This document shows positions 40,018-48,000 of a DNA stretch of 64,000 bases, in pieces. The notes beneath the pieces are model-generated. The model was not told where the DNA came from and did no database searches. It was given only the letters and a program-made list of their open reading frames with translations. Source of the stretch: Lentzea flava (lineage in GTDB: Bacteria > Actinomycetota > Actinomycetes > Mycobacteriales > Pseudonocardiaceae); assembly GCF_014648475.1 (NCBI RefSeq), contig NZ_BMRE01000031.1, forward strand, positions 1 to 64,000, given 5' to 3'. The translations under genes and the position numbers were made by a program. Positions within the stretch are counted from its first letter, which is position 1. Each line of letters opens with the position of its first letter.

Positions 40018-41445
40018 TCAGACGGCCTGCAATGTGAGCCATGCTCCCACCACGATCACCATCGCGGCTGTGCCGACGGGCGCGTAATGAGATAGAGCGC
40101 GGGTGGCACGGCCGTCCAGGATTTTCTCGACGCGTTCCCTGGCTTTCACCAGCAGCAATCCCACGGCGGTGAGGGTCGCGGCCATGCCGAATCCGTAACC
40201 GAGGACCAGCAGGACACCGAACCACGTCCTGCCCAGCGCCATGGCCCCGAGGAGGACGACGAGCGCGGAGGGTGACGGAACCAGCCCGTTGGCCGCTCCC
40301 ATGCCGATCAGGCTTGCCCGGCTGTACCCGTGACCGTGCCCGGTTTCGTGCCCATGTCCGTGCCCGTGGCCATGCCCATGACCGTGGCCATGCCCATGAC
40401 CGTGGCCGTGCCCATGACCGTGGCCGTGACCGACGCCCGCGAGCGCGGGCTCCTTCGTCGTGGCCGAGCGCAGCAGCATCACGCCGATCACCGTGATCAG
40501 CACGCCGCTGACCAGTCCGAGCCAGCGCAGCACCTGCTCGCCCGCCAGCGCGGACGAAGCACTGATGACCAGGCCGAGCACCAGCACACCACCGGTGTGC
40601 GTGGCGGTCACCGAGGCGCCGACGACGAACGCGTCCCTCGGCCTGCCCTGACGACCGGCGAGGTACGCGGCGATGAGTGTCTTGCCGTGGCCGGGCAACG
40701 CCGCGTGCGACGCGCCGAGCACCAGCGACAGCAGCAGAGCCAGGAACCCCAGCCACGGCGTGAGCTCGTCGCTGCCCAGGATGTCGTTCAGGGCGGATGC
40801 CGTGACGCTCAACGACTGGACGGGGGAGCCGGAGGCCTGCTTCGGTTCGGAGCCGCTGCCCGGCTCGGCGGTGAACGTGACCGACCGGACGTCCATCGGG
40901 TTGCTGAGCAGGTCTTCCGGGTACGTGCGGAGCTCGTTGCTGATGCTCTCGGTCGGTACCGTCGAGCCGGTCAGCCTGATGCCCGTGCCTGCCGCGGTGA
41001 TCTCGCGCCAGCCGACCCGGTCGACGTTCGACTCGTCGCGGAACTCCAGCCTGGCCGGGCGGCCGAGGTCGACCTTGGCGGTGAACTCGCAGACCAGCCT
41101 GGTCGTGCTGAGGTCGGCCTGGCCGGTCGGGTGTTCCTTGGTGGCGCCGGCGAGCGTCCAGGTGATCTGCCGGCCGTCCACTGTGGATCGATCGGTCCTG
41201 GAGACCTCGTCGCACCACTGCTTCGCGTCCCGCGTCTTCAGGTTCTCCTGCAACGTCGGGATCTCCGCCACGTCGACCACGGATCTGAGGTCGACGCGGT
41301 CCGGGTGCAGGTGCAGGCCGTGGTAGTGGTTGACGCTGAAGTTGCCCAGCGGGTGCGCGGACGCCTCGCCGTTGAGGAAGAAGATGCCCGCCAGCAGCAG
41401 GGCGACGACCAGGACGGGCCGCACGACCCAGCCCGACAGGCTCAC
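40018..41445 (-). CDS. NicO/RcnA-like Ni/Co transporter with exported N-terminal domain
   Basis: A 475-residue membrane protein. The N-terminal hydrophobic segment (VLVVALLLAGIFFLNGEASA) is followed by about 200 exported residues beginning HPLGNFSVNHYHGLHLHPD. The NicO-type permease core (about 240-475) has GASHAALPGHGKTLIAAYLAG, a HxxxxDH-like first motif variant, and GASVTATHTGGVLVLGLV. A cytoplasmic loop carries about fourteen Gly-His repeats (residues about 336-366), a probable metal buffer. GTG 41445 overlaps the TPR gene stop (GTGA). Import or export direction is not readable; RcnA relatives are efflux pumps. Confidence 0.85.
   Translation of the reverse strand: MSLSGWVVRPVLVVALLLAGIFFLNGEASAHPLGNFSVNHYHGLHLHPDRVDLRSVVDVAEIPTLQENLKTRDAKQWCDEVSRTDRSTVDGRQITWTLAGATKEHPTGQADLSTTRLVCEFTAKVDLGRPARLEFRDESNVDRVGWREITAAGTGIRLTGSTVPTESISNELRTYPEDLLSNPMDVRSVTFTAEPGSGSEPKQASGSPVQSLSVTASALNDILGSDELTPWLGFLALLLSLVLGASHAALPGHGKTLIAAYLAGRQGRPRDAFVVGASVTATHTGGVLVLGLVISASSALAGEQVLRWLGLVSGVLITVIGVMLLRSATTKEPALAGVGHGHGHGHGHGHGHGHGHGHGHGHGHGHETGHGHGYSRASLIGMGAANGLVPSPSALVVLLGAMALGRTWFGVLLVLGYGFGMAATLTAVGLLLVKARERVEKILDGRATRALSHYAPVGTAAMVIVVGAWLTLQAV
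40346..40437. repeat. Gly-His codon repeat in the NicO-like gene
   Basis: A low-complexity stretch of alternating Gly (GGN) and His (CAY) codons, about fourteen units, with a further GHGH after a Glu-Thr break. Third-base variation (CAC/CAT, GGC/GGT/GGG) shows it is kept as protein, not as a simple DNA satellite. Repeat number may vary by slippage. Confidence 0.85.
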
Positions 41446-42734
41446 CGGCCGCCTCGCAGCTCGGCGAGCTTGCGACCCGCCTTCAGCGCGTGCAGCGGGG
41501 AGAAGTTCGCGTTCAGCCGCAACGCCTGCACCAGCGCCTCCTGCGCCTCGGCGACCCTGCCGAGCGCGGCGAGGATCATGCCGCGGTGGTAGGAGAACGT
41601 GGCGTTCTGCCAGCCCAGCGCGTTGGCCTTGTCCGAGTACTCCAGCGCTTCGGCGTCGCGGCCGTTCATGTGCAGCGCCCACGCCATCGCGTCGGCCACG
41701 AACACGCTCTGCCTGCGGCTCCACTCGGCCTCCGCCCGGCGCAGGGCCTGCATGCCGTCACCCCGGTCGGCGGCCACGAGTGCCGCGGCGAGGTCGTCGG
41801 AGGCGCCCTGCGACTCCATCAGCCGTTGCTGCTCGGACAGCACGTCGTACTGCCTGGCTGCTTCCTCGGTCCTGCCGTTGGCCTCCAGCAGCTCCGCGTA
41901 CTCCTGCAGGTACTGGGGCAGCGGCGCGCGGGCCACGAGCCTGCGGTAGGAGTCGAGCGCCACCGGGGCGTCACCCCGTGCCGCCGCGACCTTCGCCATT
42001 CCCTGAGTGAGAGTCATGTCGTCTCCTCTCGCCGCCAGTCCCTGCTCGTAGTGCTGCGCGGCTTCGTCGAGCCGGTTGTGGTCGAACGCGAGTTCGCCCA
42101 GCCGGTAGCGGCAGAACGCGATTTCCTCGGGGGTCGTGGCAGCGGTCAGCGCGCGCGTCATCGCGTCGCGCGCGCCGTTGACGTCGCCGTGGAGCTCGAG
42201 GTGGAAGGAAGCGCGGGCGAACGATGCCGTGCTGGGCTTGAGGTCCAGCATCTTCTGCACCGCGTCCTGGGCGCCCGCGTCGTCGCCGAGCTGCGTCAAC
42301 GCGTCGGCCAGCACGCCGTACGCCTCCGCGGAGGAGGGCAGGGCGGCGAGTGCCTTCAAAGCCCAGTCACGGGCGGTGTGGAAGTCGTGGCGGGCATTGG
42401 CCAGCGTGCCCATGCCGATGGCGGCGAGGCCCGTGTCGCCCGCGTTCTTCAGCGCGCCCTCGGCCTTCGCGTAGTACGCGGGATCGGCCGTGACGCGCGC
42501 CAGCTCCACATAGGACGCACCGAGCTGGGCCCAGGACGCCTTGTCCTCCGGCAGGGTGTGCAGCCGCTGCTGCAGCTGGTGCACCACGCGGTGCATCCGG
42601 TTCTGCTGCGCCACGGCCGGAACAGGTTGCTCGCCTCCGGCCCTGCTGTCGGCAGGACCGGAGGCGGCGAGGTGGACAAGCGCCGCGGTGGCCAGGAGAC
42701 CCACCGCGACCGCTTGCCTCATTTGGTACTTCAC
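41442..42734 (-). CDS. Exported tetratricopeptide-repeat protein
   Basis: A 430-residue TPR protein with an N-terminal hydrophobic segment (RQAVAVGLLATAALVHLAAS) that serves as signal or anchor. About eight to nine TPR-like helical pairs follow, e.g. WAQLGASYVELARVTADPAYYAKAEGALKNA in two parts, LPSSAEAYGVLADALTQLGDDAGAQDAVQKML and FSYHRGMILAALGRVAEAQEALVQALRLN. GTG 42734 overlaps the DUF4331 stop (GTGA); ATG 42722 is the alternative. It is coupled on both sides, so it probably scaffolds or assembles the DUF4331 and NicO-like proteins (inference). Confidence 0.85.
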   Translation of the reverse strand: MKYQMRQAVAVGLLATAALVHLAASGPADSRAGGEQPVPAVAQQNRMHRVVHQLQQRLHTLPEDKASWAQLGASYVELARVTADPAYYAKAEGALKNAGDTGLAAIGMGTLANARHDFHTARDWALKALAALPSSAEAYGVLADALTQLGDDAGAQDAVQKMLDLKPSTASFARASFHLELHGDVNGARDAMTRALTAATTPEEIAFCRYRLGELAFDHNRLDEAAQHYEQGLAARGDDMTLTQGMAKVAAARGDAPVALDSYRRLVARAPLPQYLQEYAELLEANGRTEEAARQYDVLSEQQRLMESQGASDDLAAALVAADRGDGMQALRRAEAEWSRRQSVFVADAMAWALHMNGRDAEALEYSDKANALGWQNATFSYHRGMILAALGRVAEAQEALVQALRLNANFSPLHALKAGRKLAELRGGR

Positions 42735-44329
42735 TTCGAGTGCGACCCGTACTTGCGGATCTGCTGCTGACGCTTGCGCCACAACCAGAAGCCCGCACCG
42801 AACACGAACGCCGAACCCACCGCGGTGGTCATCGCCATCGGGTCCAGGCTGCCGATCTTGCCGACCGGGTTGACCGCGACGTTCGCCGTGGTGCCGGACG
42901 CGTTGACCGCGGTGCCGTTGCGGGGCAGTGCCACGTACGGGAAGTTCGCCTCGAACGGCTGGTCGTTCGCGTCGACCTTGTCACCTGTGGCGAGCGCCTC
43001 GACGATCTTGCCGGACGCCGCGGCACCCTCCACCGCCTGCACGGCGATGTCGACCACGTCGTCGGCGAGCCGGCGGCCGTTCGGGAAGCCCTGGGTGTCA
43101 CCGGCGAGCAGGCCGAGACGGTTCGGGTTGGGGTTCGGGTCGATCATCAGGTTCAGCCGCAGCATCTCCGCCGGGCGGAACCGCCGCTGGTCGACGTCGG
43201 CGTTGTTGACCTGCGAGTTCAGGTCGGCGTTGATCTGGCCGCCCAGCTTCTTCGTGACACCGGTCAGGAAGATCTCGGCCAGGTCGTCGCGCTGGCCCTT
43301 CGGCGCCGGGATCTTGTAGATGGCCTCGATCAGCTTCGGCAGCTCCGGGTTCACCACCCGGTCGACGAGCTCCTTCACGCCGGCGTCCTGGTCGGGGCGC
43401 AGGCCGTTGAACGCGTCCTTGAGACCTGCCGGGGCCACGACCTCGTTCACCAGCGGGTTGCCCAGGCGGGAGACCTGCACGAAGTCGCCCTGCGGCTCCG
43501 CCTTGCCCGGCGAGAGCTTCAGGCTGCGGCGCTGCGTGGTGCTCCAGATGCCGATGTTCGGGTTGCGGTGCACGTCGTTGCGCAACGCCAGCGCGTGCTT
43601 GGGCAGCTGGATCGCGATGGTGTTGACGTTGTAGCCGCGCAGCGTGTCCTGGCCGACCTCGCTCAGGTTGCCGCCGTAGAGCAGGTCGAACACCCGCAGG
43701 TCCGCGAAGAACGCGTCCTCGGACGGGCCGACGTAGACCTTGCCGCCACCTGGGATCTGCACGACCGCCTGGTCCCGCAGCTTCCTGAAGTCCGGCATCG
43801 ACGCGGGCCCGTTGGGCGACGGCGCGACCGGGGCGTTGTTGACCAGCTTGACCTTCTGGCCGTTCTGGTAGATCGCCTCCAGGTCGTAGCGCTGGCGGAA
43901 CAACAGGTTCTCGTCGTCCAGCGAGTCCACGACACCGTTGGTGTAGAGGAACGTGTTGTTCTTGCGCCGGTCGTCGTTGCGGAACTGCCAGCGCAGGATG
44001 ACGTCAGGCTTCGCGTCGCCGTCGTTGTCGACGTTGAAGTCGTACTGCGCGTCCTCGGCCCACGGGAAGAAGTTGGGGCCGCCGTTGGGTTCCTGGAACC
44101 CGGACCAGTTGCCGACCAGCGTCACGGTGTCCTTGTGGTCAGGACTGACGAACGCGTAGAGGTCCGTGTTGTCCACGGCCGGATCGCCCGCGATGAGCGG
44201 AGCCTCGCGGTGTGACGAGGCGGTGGCGTTCGTACCGCCGAACATGGCCGCGTTGAGCAGTGTGGCGGCCACCAGCGCGGCCGCAGCCACCTGGCCGCGC
44301 CGACCGCTGAGGACGTGCGGTGATGACAT
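42731..44329 (-). CDS. Exported, membrane-anchored DUF4331 protein
   Basis: A 532-residue surface protein. The signal is GQVAAAALVAATLLNAAMFGG. The mature N-terminus carries the DUF4331 hallmark ASSHREAPLIAGDPAVDNTDLYAF (in two pieces, about 37-60). The domain continues with NWSGFQEPNGGPNFFPWAEDAQYDF and VYVGPSEDAFFADLRVFDLLYGG. Near the C-terminus a helix (MTTAVGSAFVFGAGFWLW) and a basic tail (RKRQQQIRKYG) anchor it. The Asp/Asn-rich YDFNVDNDGDAKPD looks like a Ca-binding loop. The domain's function is not established. ATG 44329. Confidence 0.88.
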   Translation of the reverse strand: MSSPHVLSGRRGQVAAAALVAATLLNAAMFGGTNATASSHREAPLIAGDPAVDNTDLYAFVSPDHKDTVTLVGNWSGFQEPNGGPNFFPWAEDAQYDFNVDNDGDAKPDVILRWQFRNDDRRKNNTFLYTNGVVDSLDDENLLFRQRYDLEAIYQNGQKVKLVNNAPVAPSPNGPASMPDFRKLRDQAVVQIPGGGKVYVGPSEDAFFADLRVFDLLYGGNLSEVGQDTLRGYNVNTIAIQLPKHALALRNDVHRNPNIGIWSTTQRRSLKLSPGKAEPQGDFVQVSRLGNPLVNEVVAPAGLKDAFNGLRPDQDAGVKELVDRVVNPELPKLIEAIYKIPAPKGQRDDLAEIFLTGVTKKLGGQINADLNSQVNNADVDQRRFRPAEMLRLNLMIDPNPNPNRLGLLAGDTQGFPNGRRLADDVVDIAVQAVEGAAASGKIVEALATGDKVDANDQPFEANFPYVALPRNGTAVNASGTTANVAVNPVGKIGSLDPMAMTTAVGSAFVFGAGFWLWRKRQQQIRKYGSHSK

Positions 44330-44358
44330 TTCCGGATCTGCCTTTCGGTTTCTTGGAC

Positions 44359-45528
44359 TCAGGCGCTGTGCATCAACAGCGACGGTTCGCTGGAGTGGCT
44401 TGGTTGTTCTGTCGTCCACCTCGCTTGGGTGAAGTCGCGGATGCCCTCGACCAGCCGGTCGACGTCCCGCTCGGGCCGCACCACCAGGCGCGCGAAGCGG
44501 CTGCTCATGCCGAGCTTGTTGCCGCACTCGCGGATGAAGACCTGGTGCCGGGACAGCAGGTGGTCGCGCAGCTCGCGGCCGTCCGTGCCGCCGCCGAGCT
44601 TGACCAGCAGGAAGTTGGCCTGCGACGAGTACACGGTCAGATCCGGGATGCGCGAGAGCTCCATGCCCATGCGGTAGCGGTCGCGGCTGAGCAGTCGCAG
44701 GCTCTCCGCGTACTCCGCCTCGTGCTCGGCCAGCATGAACACGACGGTTTCCGCGAGAGAGTTGAGATTCCACTTCGGCAGTGCCTGCCGCATCTTCCCG
44801 GCGAGACCGGGGTTCGCGACCAGGTAGCCGAACCGGATGCCGTGCAGGCCGAAGTTCTTGCCGAGGCTCTTCAGCACGACCACGTTGGGCCGGATGGACG
44901 CCTCTGCCGCGACCGACGGGTTGCGCTCGACCTCGACGAAGTCGATGAACGACTCGTCGATCACGACCAGGTCCAGGTCGGAGAGCTCGTCCATGAACCG
45001 GACGATCTCCCGGCGCGGCAGGTAGCCGCCGTCGGGGTTGTTCGGATTGCAGATCACGGCCGTGCGCGATCCGCGGGTGCGGATGAACTTGATGTACTCG
45101 TCGACGTCGAGCTCGAAGTTGTTGCTCTCCTGGAGCAGGAACATGTCGACGCGCTTGTTGCTCTCCATCGGCTGGTCGGTCCACCTGCCGAAAGTGGGGA
45201 TCGGGATGGCGACGCTCTCGTGGATCCACAGGTGGTCCATCCACGTGATGAGCTCGGTCGATCCGTTCGACATGGCGATCGTGGCCGGGTTGAGCCCGAG
45301 CACGTTCGAGAGCTGCTGCGCGATCTTGGACGAGTCGCTGGGGTAGAACTTGAGGACCGATTCGAGGTTCTTCGAGAGCTCCTCGAACATCTCAGGGGTC
45401 GGGAAGTACGGGTTGCACGGGATGCAGAAGTCGACGAGTTCCCCGGCACCGGTCCGCGTCAGCTCGAAGTAGGACGGGCTGTGCGCGGTCTGCTGGAAAA
45501 GACCCGCCGAGTCCACACCATGGCGCAC
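44359..45528 (-). CDS. PLP-dependent class I/II aminotransferase (HisC/CobD-like)
   Basis: A 389-residue fold-type I PLP enzyme. Motifs: MSNGSTELITWMDHLW (cofactor phosphate region), AVICNPNNPDGGYLPRREI (NPNNP), DLVVIDESFIDFVEVE, and VVLKSLGKNFGLHGIRFGYL with the PLP lysine. It resembles histidinol-phosphate aminotransferase and threonine-phosphate decarboxylase (CobD/CobC) in these motifs; the reaction cannot be fixed. GTG 45528 follows GGAG by about 7 bp. It precedes the DUF4331 gene by 29 bp, forming the head of a four-gene cluster. The 400 bp upstream (45529-45929), a divergent promoter region, hold only a weak hairpin (45799-45812). Confidence 0.85.
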   Translation of the reverse strand: MRHGVDSAGLFQQTAHSPSYFELTRTGAGELVDFCIPCNPYFPTPEMFEELSKNLESVLKFYPSDSSKIAQQLSNVLGLNPATIAMSNGSTELITWMDHLWIHESVAIPIPTFGRWTDQPMESNKRVDMFLLQESNNFELDVDEYIKFIRTRGSRTAVICNPNNPDGGYLPRREIVRFMDELSDLDLVVIDESFIDFVEVERNPSVAAEASIRPNVVVLKSLGKNFGLHGIRFGYLVANPGLAGKMRQALPKWNLNSLAETVVFMLAEHEAEYAESLRLLSRDRYRMGMELSRIPDLTVYSSQANFLLVKLGGGTDGRELRDHLLSRHQVFIRECGNKLGMSSRFARLVVRPERDVDRLVEGIRDFTQARWTTEQPSHSSEPSLLMHSA

Positions 45529-45929
45529 GCGATCACTCCGTCCCCTCGGTCCGTTGTTGACAACGGGGCATACGTGCCGGTGTTCGTCACGGTTCACGGG
45601 TCAATTTCGGGAAGGTCTCGACGAGGTCACGCGCGCAACCTCGGGCTCGTCCGCCCGTCGCCGCACCCCGACTGTCCACAAAGGATTCTTTGGGCGGGAC
45701 GGCCCCTCCGCAGGTCCCGGCCGGTCGTTCACGGTCGAACGGCACCGCGGGGTGCCCGGACACGTGAATTCGCCCTCAACACCTGTTTTCGGACGCTGCC
45801 GCTGGTCAGCGGGGGTGTGAAGGTCGAATGGGCGATTCGAGACGGCCGCCACAGCGGCGTCCTGCAAATAATTGTCGGTGCGGCCGGATACCCTGCAGGC
45901 AGTCCGCACACAACCAGGGAGAAAGACCC

Positions 45930-47981
45930 GTGACCGCAGAGACCCTGTACGGGGCCGACGACCTGACGCATCTCGAGGGTCTCGAGGCCGTCCGCAAGCG
46001 GCCAGGCATGTACATCGGGTCGACCGACAGCCGGGGCATCAACCACCTCTTCAGCGAGATCGTCGACAACTCCACCGACGAGGGCGTGGCCGGCCACGCC
46101 TCGAAGATCGTGGTCACGCTGCACGCCGACGGCAGCGTCCAGGTCGACGACGACGGCAGGGGCATCCCGACCGACGTGCACGCGAAGTCCGGTCTGTCCG
46201 GTGTGGAGCTCGTCCTCACCAAACTGCACGCCGGCGGCAAGTTCGGCGGCTCCGGCTACAAGACCTCCGGCGGCCTGCACGGCGTCGGCGCCTCGGCCGT
46301 GAACGCGCTCTCCCACCGTTTCGACGTCACAGTGCGGCGTGGCGGCAAGGTGCACGAGATGTCGTTCGCCCACGGCGTGCCCGGCGTCTTCGACGGCCCC
46401 GGCCCGAAGGCGAAGTTCACCCGCCAGGGCGGCTTGAACGTCGTCGGCAAGATGAAGCGCAACGAGTCGACCGGCACCTCGATCCGCTACTGGTACGACG
46501 CCCGCTACTTCGAGAACGGCGCGTCCCTGGACGTCGAAGCCGTCCGCATGAAGTTGCGCAACACGGCGTTCCTCGTGCCCGGCGTCACGTACGTGCTGCG
46601 GACGGCCCTGGAAGACACGATCTCCGAAGAGGTCTTCCACTACCCCAACGGCCTGACCGACATGGTCGAGTTCCTGGCGCCCTCTGGCGACCGCGCCGTC
46701 TCGGGCACCCTCGTGATCACCGGCTCCGGCACCTACTTCGAGAACGCCGCCGACGAGAACGGCGTGATGCGGTCCAAAGTGGAGCGTCAGGCCGAGGTCG
46801 AGGTGGCCCTCCGCTGGGGCACCGGCTACGAGCGCACCGTCGAGTGCTTCACCAACACCATCCGCAACATGCACGGCGGCACCCACCGCCGCGGCTTCGA
46901 CCGCGCGGTGCTGAAGGCGATCCAGGACGCGATCTCCAAGACGCGAGGGCTGCTGAAGCCCAAGGAGGAGATGCCGACCCTGGACGACGTGCTCGAAGGC
47001 ATGACGGCCGTCATCCACGTCCGCATCCCGGAGCCGCAGTTCACCTCGCAGACCAAGGACGAGCTGTCCACCGCGGGCATCACCAAGGTTCTGCAGGGCA
47101 TCGTCGACCAGCAGATCCGAGCCTGGACCGAGGACCGCAAGACCAAGGTCGAGGCCAAGACCGTGCTGCAGAAGGTCGTCGACGCCTCCCGCGTCCGGCT
47201 GACGCAGAAGCAGCAGAAGGACGCGGCGCGGCGGAAGACGGCACTGGAAGGCGCGGCGATGCCCGCCAAGCTGGTCGACTGCCGGACCACCGGTGTTTCG
47301 CGCAGCGAGCTGTTTCTCGTGGAAGGCGACAGCGCATTGGGCTCGGCCAGAATGGCGCGCGTCTCCGAGTACCAGGCGCTGCTTCCCTTGCGCGGCAAGA
47401 TCTTGAACGTCCAGAAGGCCTCGCTCGCCGACACACTGCGCAACGCCGAGATCGCTTCCATCGTCCAGGTCCTGGGCGCCGGCACGGGCCGCACGTTCGA
47501 CATCTCGCAGATGCGGTACGGCCGCGTCATCCTGATGGCCGACGCGGACGTCGACGGCAGCCACATCCGGACGTTGCTGATCACGTTGTTCGCCAAGTAC
47601 ATGCGCCCGGTGATCGAGGACGGCCGGCTCTACGCCGCGATGCCCCCGTTGCACAAGGTGATGACGAGGGGTCGCAACCCCGAGACGCACTTCACCTTCA
47701 CCCAGCGCGAGATGGAGCAGAAGGTCGCGCAGCTGGAGAAGGCGGGCAAGCAGGTCGTCACGCCGGTGCCGCGGTTCAAGGGTCTGGGCGAGATGGACGC
47801 GGACGAGTTGTGGGAGACCACGATGAACCCGGCGACCCGCAGCGTCCGGCGCATCACCATGGACGACGCCGAAGCGGCGGAAGAGGCGCTGGAACTGCTG
47901 ATGGGTGAGAAGGTCGAGCCGCGCCGCAACTGGCTCGTCGAGTCCGCCGCACGGGTCGACCAGTCGGCCATCGACCTCTGA
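45930..47981 (+). CDS. DNA topoisomerase IV/gyrase subunit B (ParE-like)
   Basis: A 683-residue type IIA topoisomerase ATPase subunit. The GHKL motifs are SEIVDNSTDEGVAGHASKI (Mg-binding), VQVDDDGRGIPTDVH, and the ATP lid KFGGSGYKTSGGLHGVGASAVNALS. The TOPRIM domain has ELFLVEGDSALGSARMAR and VILMADADVDGSHIRTLLITL. The C-terminal FKGLGEMDADELWETTMNP is typical. GTG 45930 follows GGGAGAAAG. As actinobacteria usually carry gyrBA near the origin plus a second pair, the partner at 48001 and sequence details suggest this is the second (ParE-like) copy; I cannot prove that from the window. Confidence 0.93.
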   Translation: MTAETLYGADDLTHLEGLEAVRKRPGMYIGSTDSRGINHLFSEIVDNSTDEGVAGHASKIVVTLHADGSVQVDDDGRGIPTDVHAKSGLSGVELVLTKLHAGGKFGGSGYKTSGGLHGVGASAVNALSHRFDVTVRRGGKVHEMSFAHGVPGVFDGPGPKAKFTRQGGLNVVGKMKRNESTGTSIRYWYDARYFENGASLDVEAVRMKLRNTAFLVPGVTYVLRTALEDTISEEVFHYPNGLTDMVEFLAPSGDRAVSGTLVITGSGTYFENAADENGVMRSKVERQAEVEVALRWGTGYERTVECFTNTIRNMHGGTHRRGFDRAVLKAIQDAISKTRGLLKPKEEMPTLDDVLEGMTAVIHVRIPEPQFTSQTKDELSTAGITKVLQGIVDQQIRAWTEDRKTKVEAKTVLQKVVDASRVRLTQKQQKDAARRKTALEGAAMPAKLVDCRTTGVSRSELFLVEGDSALGSARMARVSEYQALLPLRGKILNVQKASLADTLRNAEIASIVQVLGAGTGRTFDISQMRYGRVILMADADVDGSHIRTLLITLFAKYMRPVIEDGRLYAAMPPLHKVMTRGRNPETHFTFTQREMEQKVAQLEKAGKQVVTPVPRFKGLGEMDADELWETTMNPATRSVRRITMDDAEAAEEALELLMGEKVEPRRNWLVESAARVDQSAIDL

Positions 47982-48000
47982 GACAGAAAGAGCAACGACA

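Noticed and set aside
40346..40437. Simple DNA repeat of possible regulatory use
   Set aside because: The pattern follows Gly and His codons with free third bases, so selection acts on protein.
45729..45745. GTTC and GAAC half-sites before the ParE-like gene resemble an SOS box
   Set aside because: They are in the opposite order (GTTC first), so they do not fit the LexA consensus.
45529..45929. A gene in the 400-bp gap before the ParE-like gene
   Set aside because: Frames here lack a ribosome site and recognisable sequence. It is best read as a divergent promoter region.
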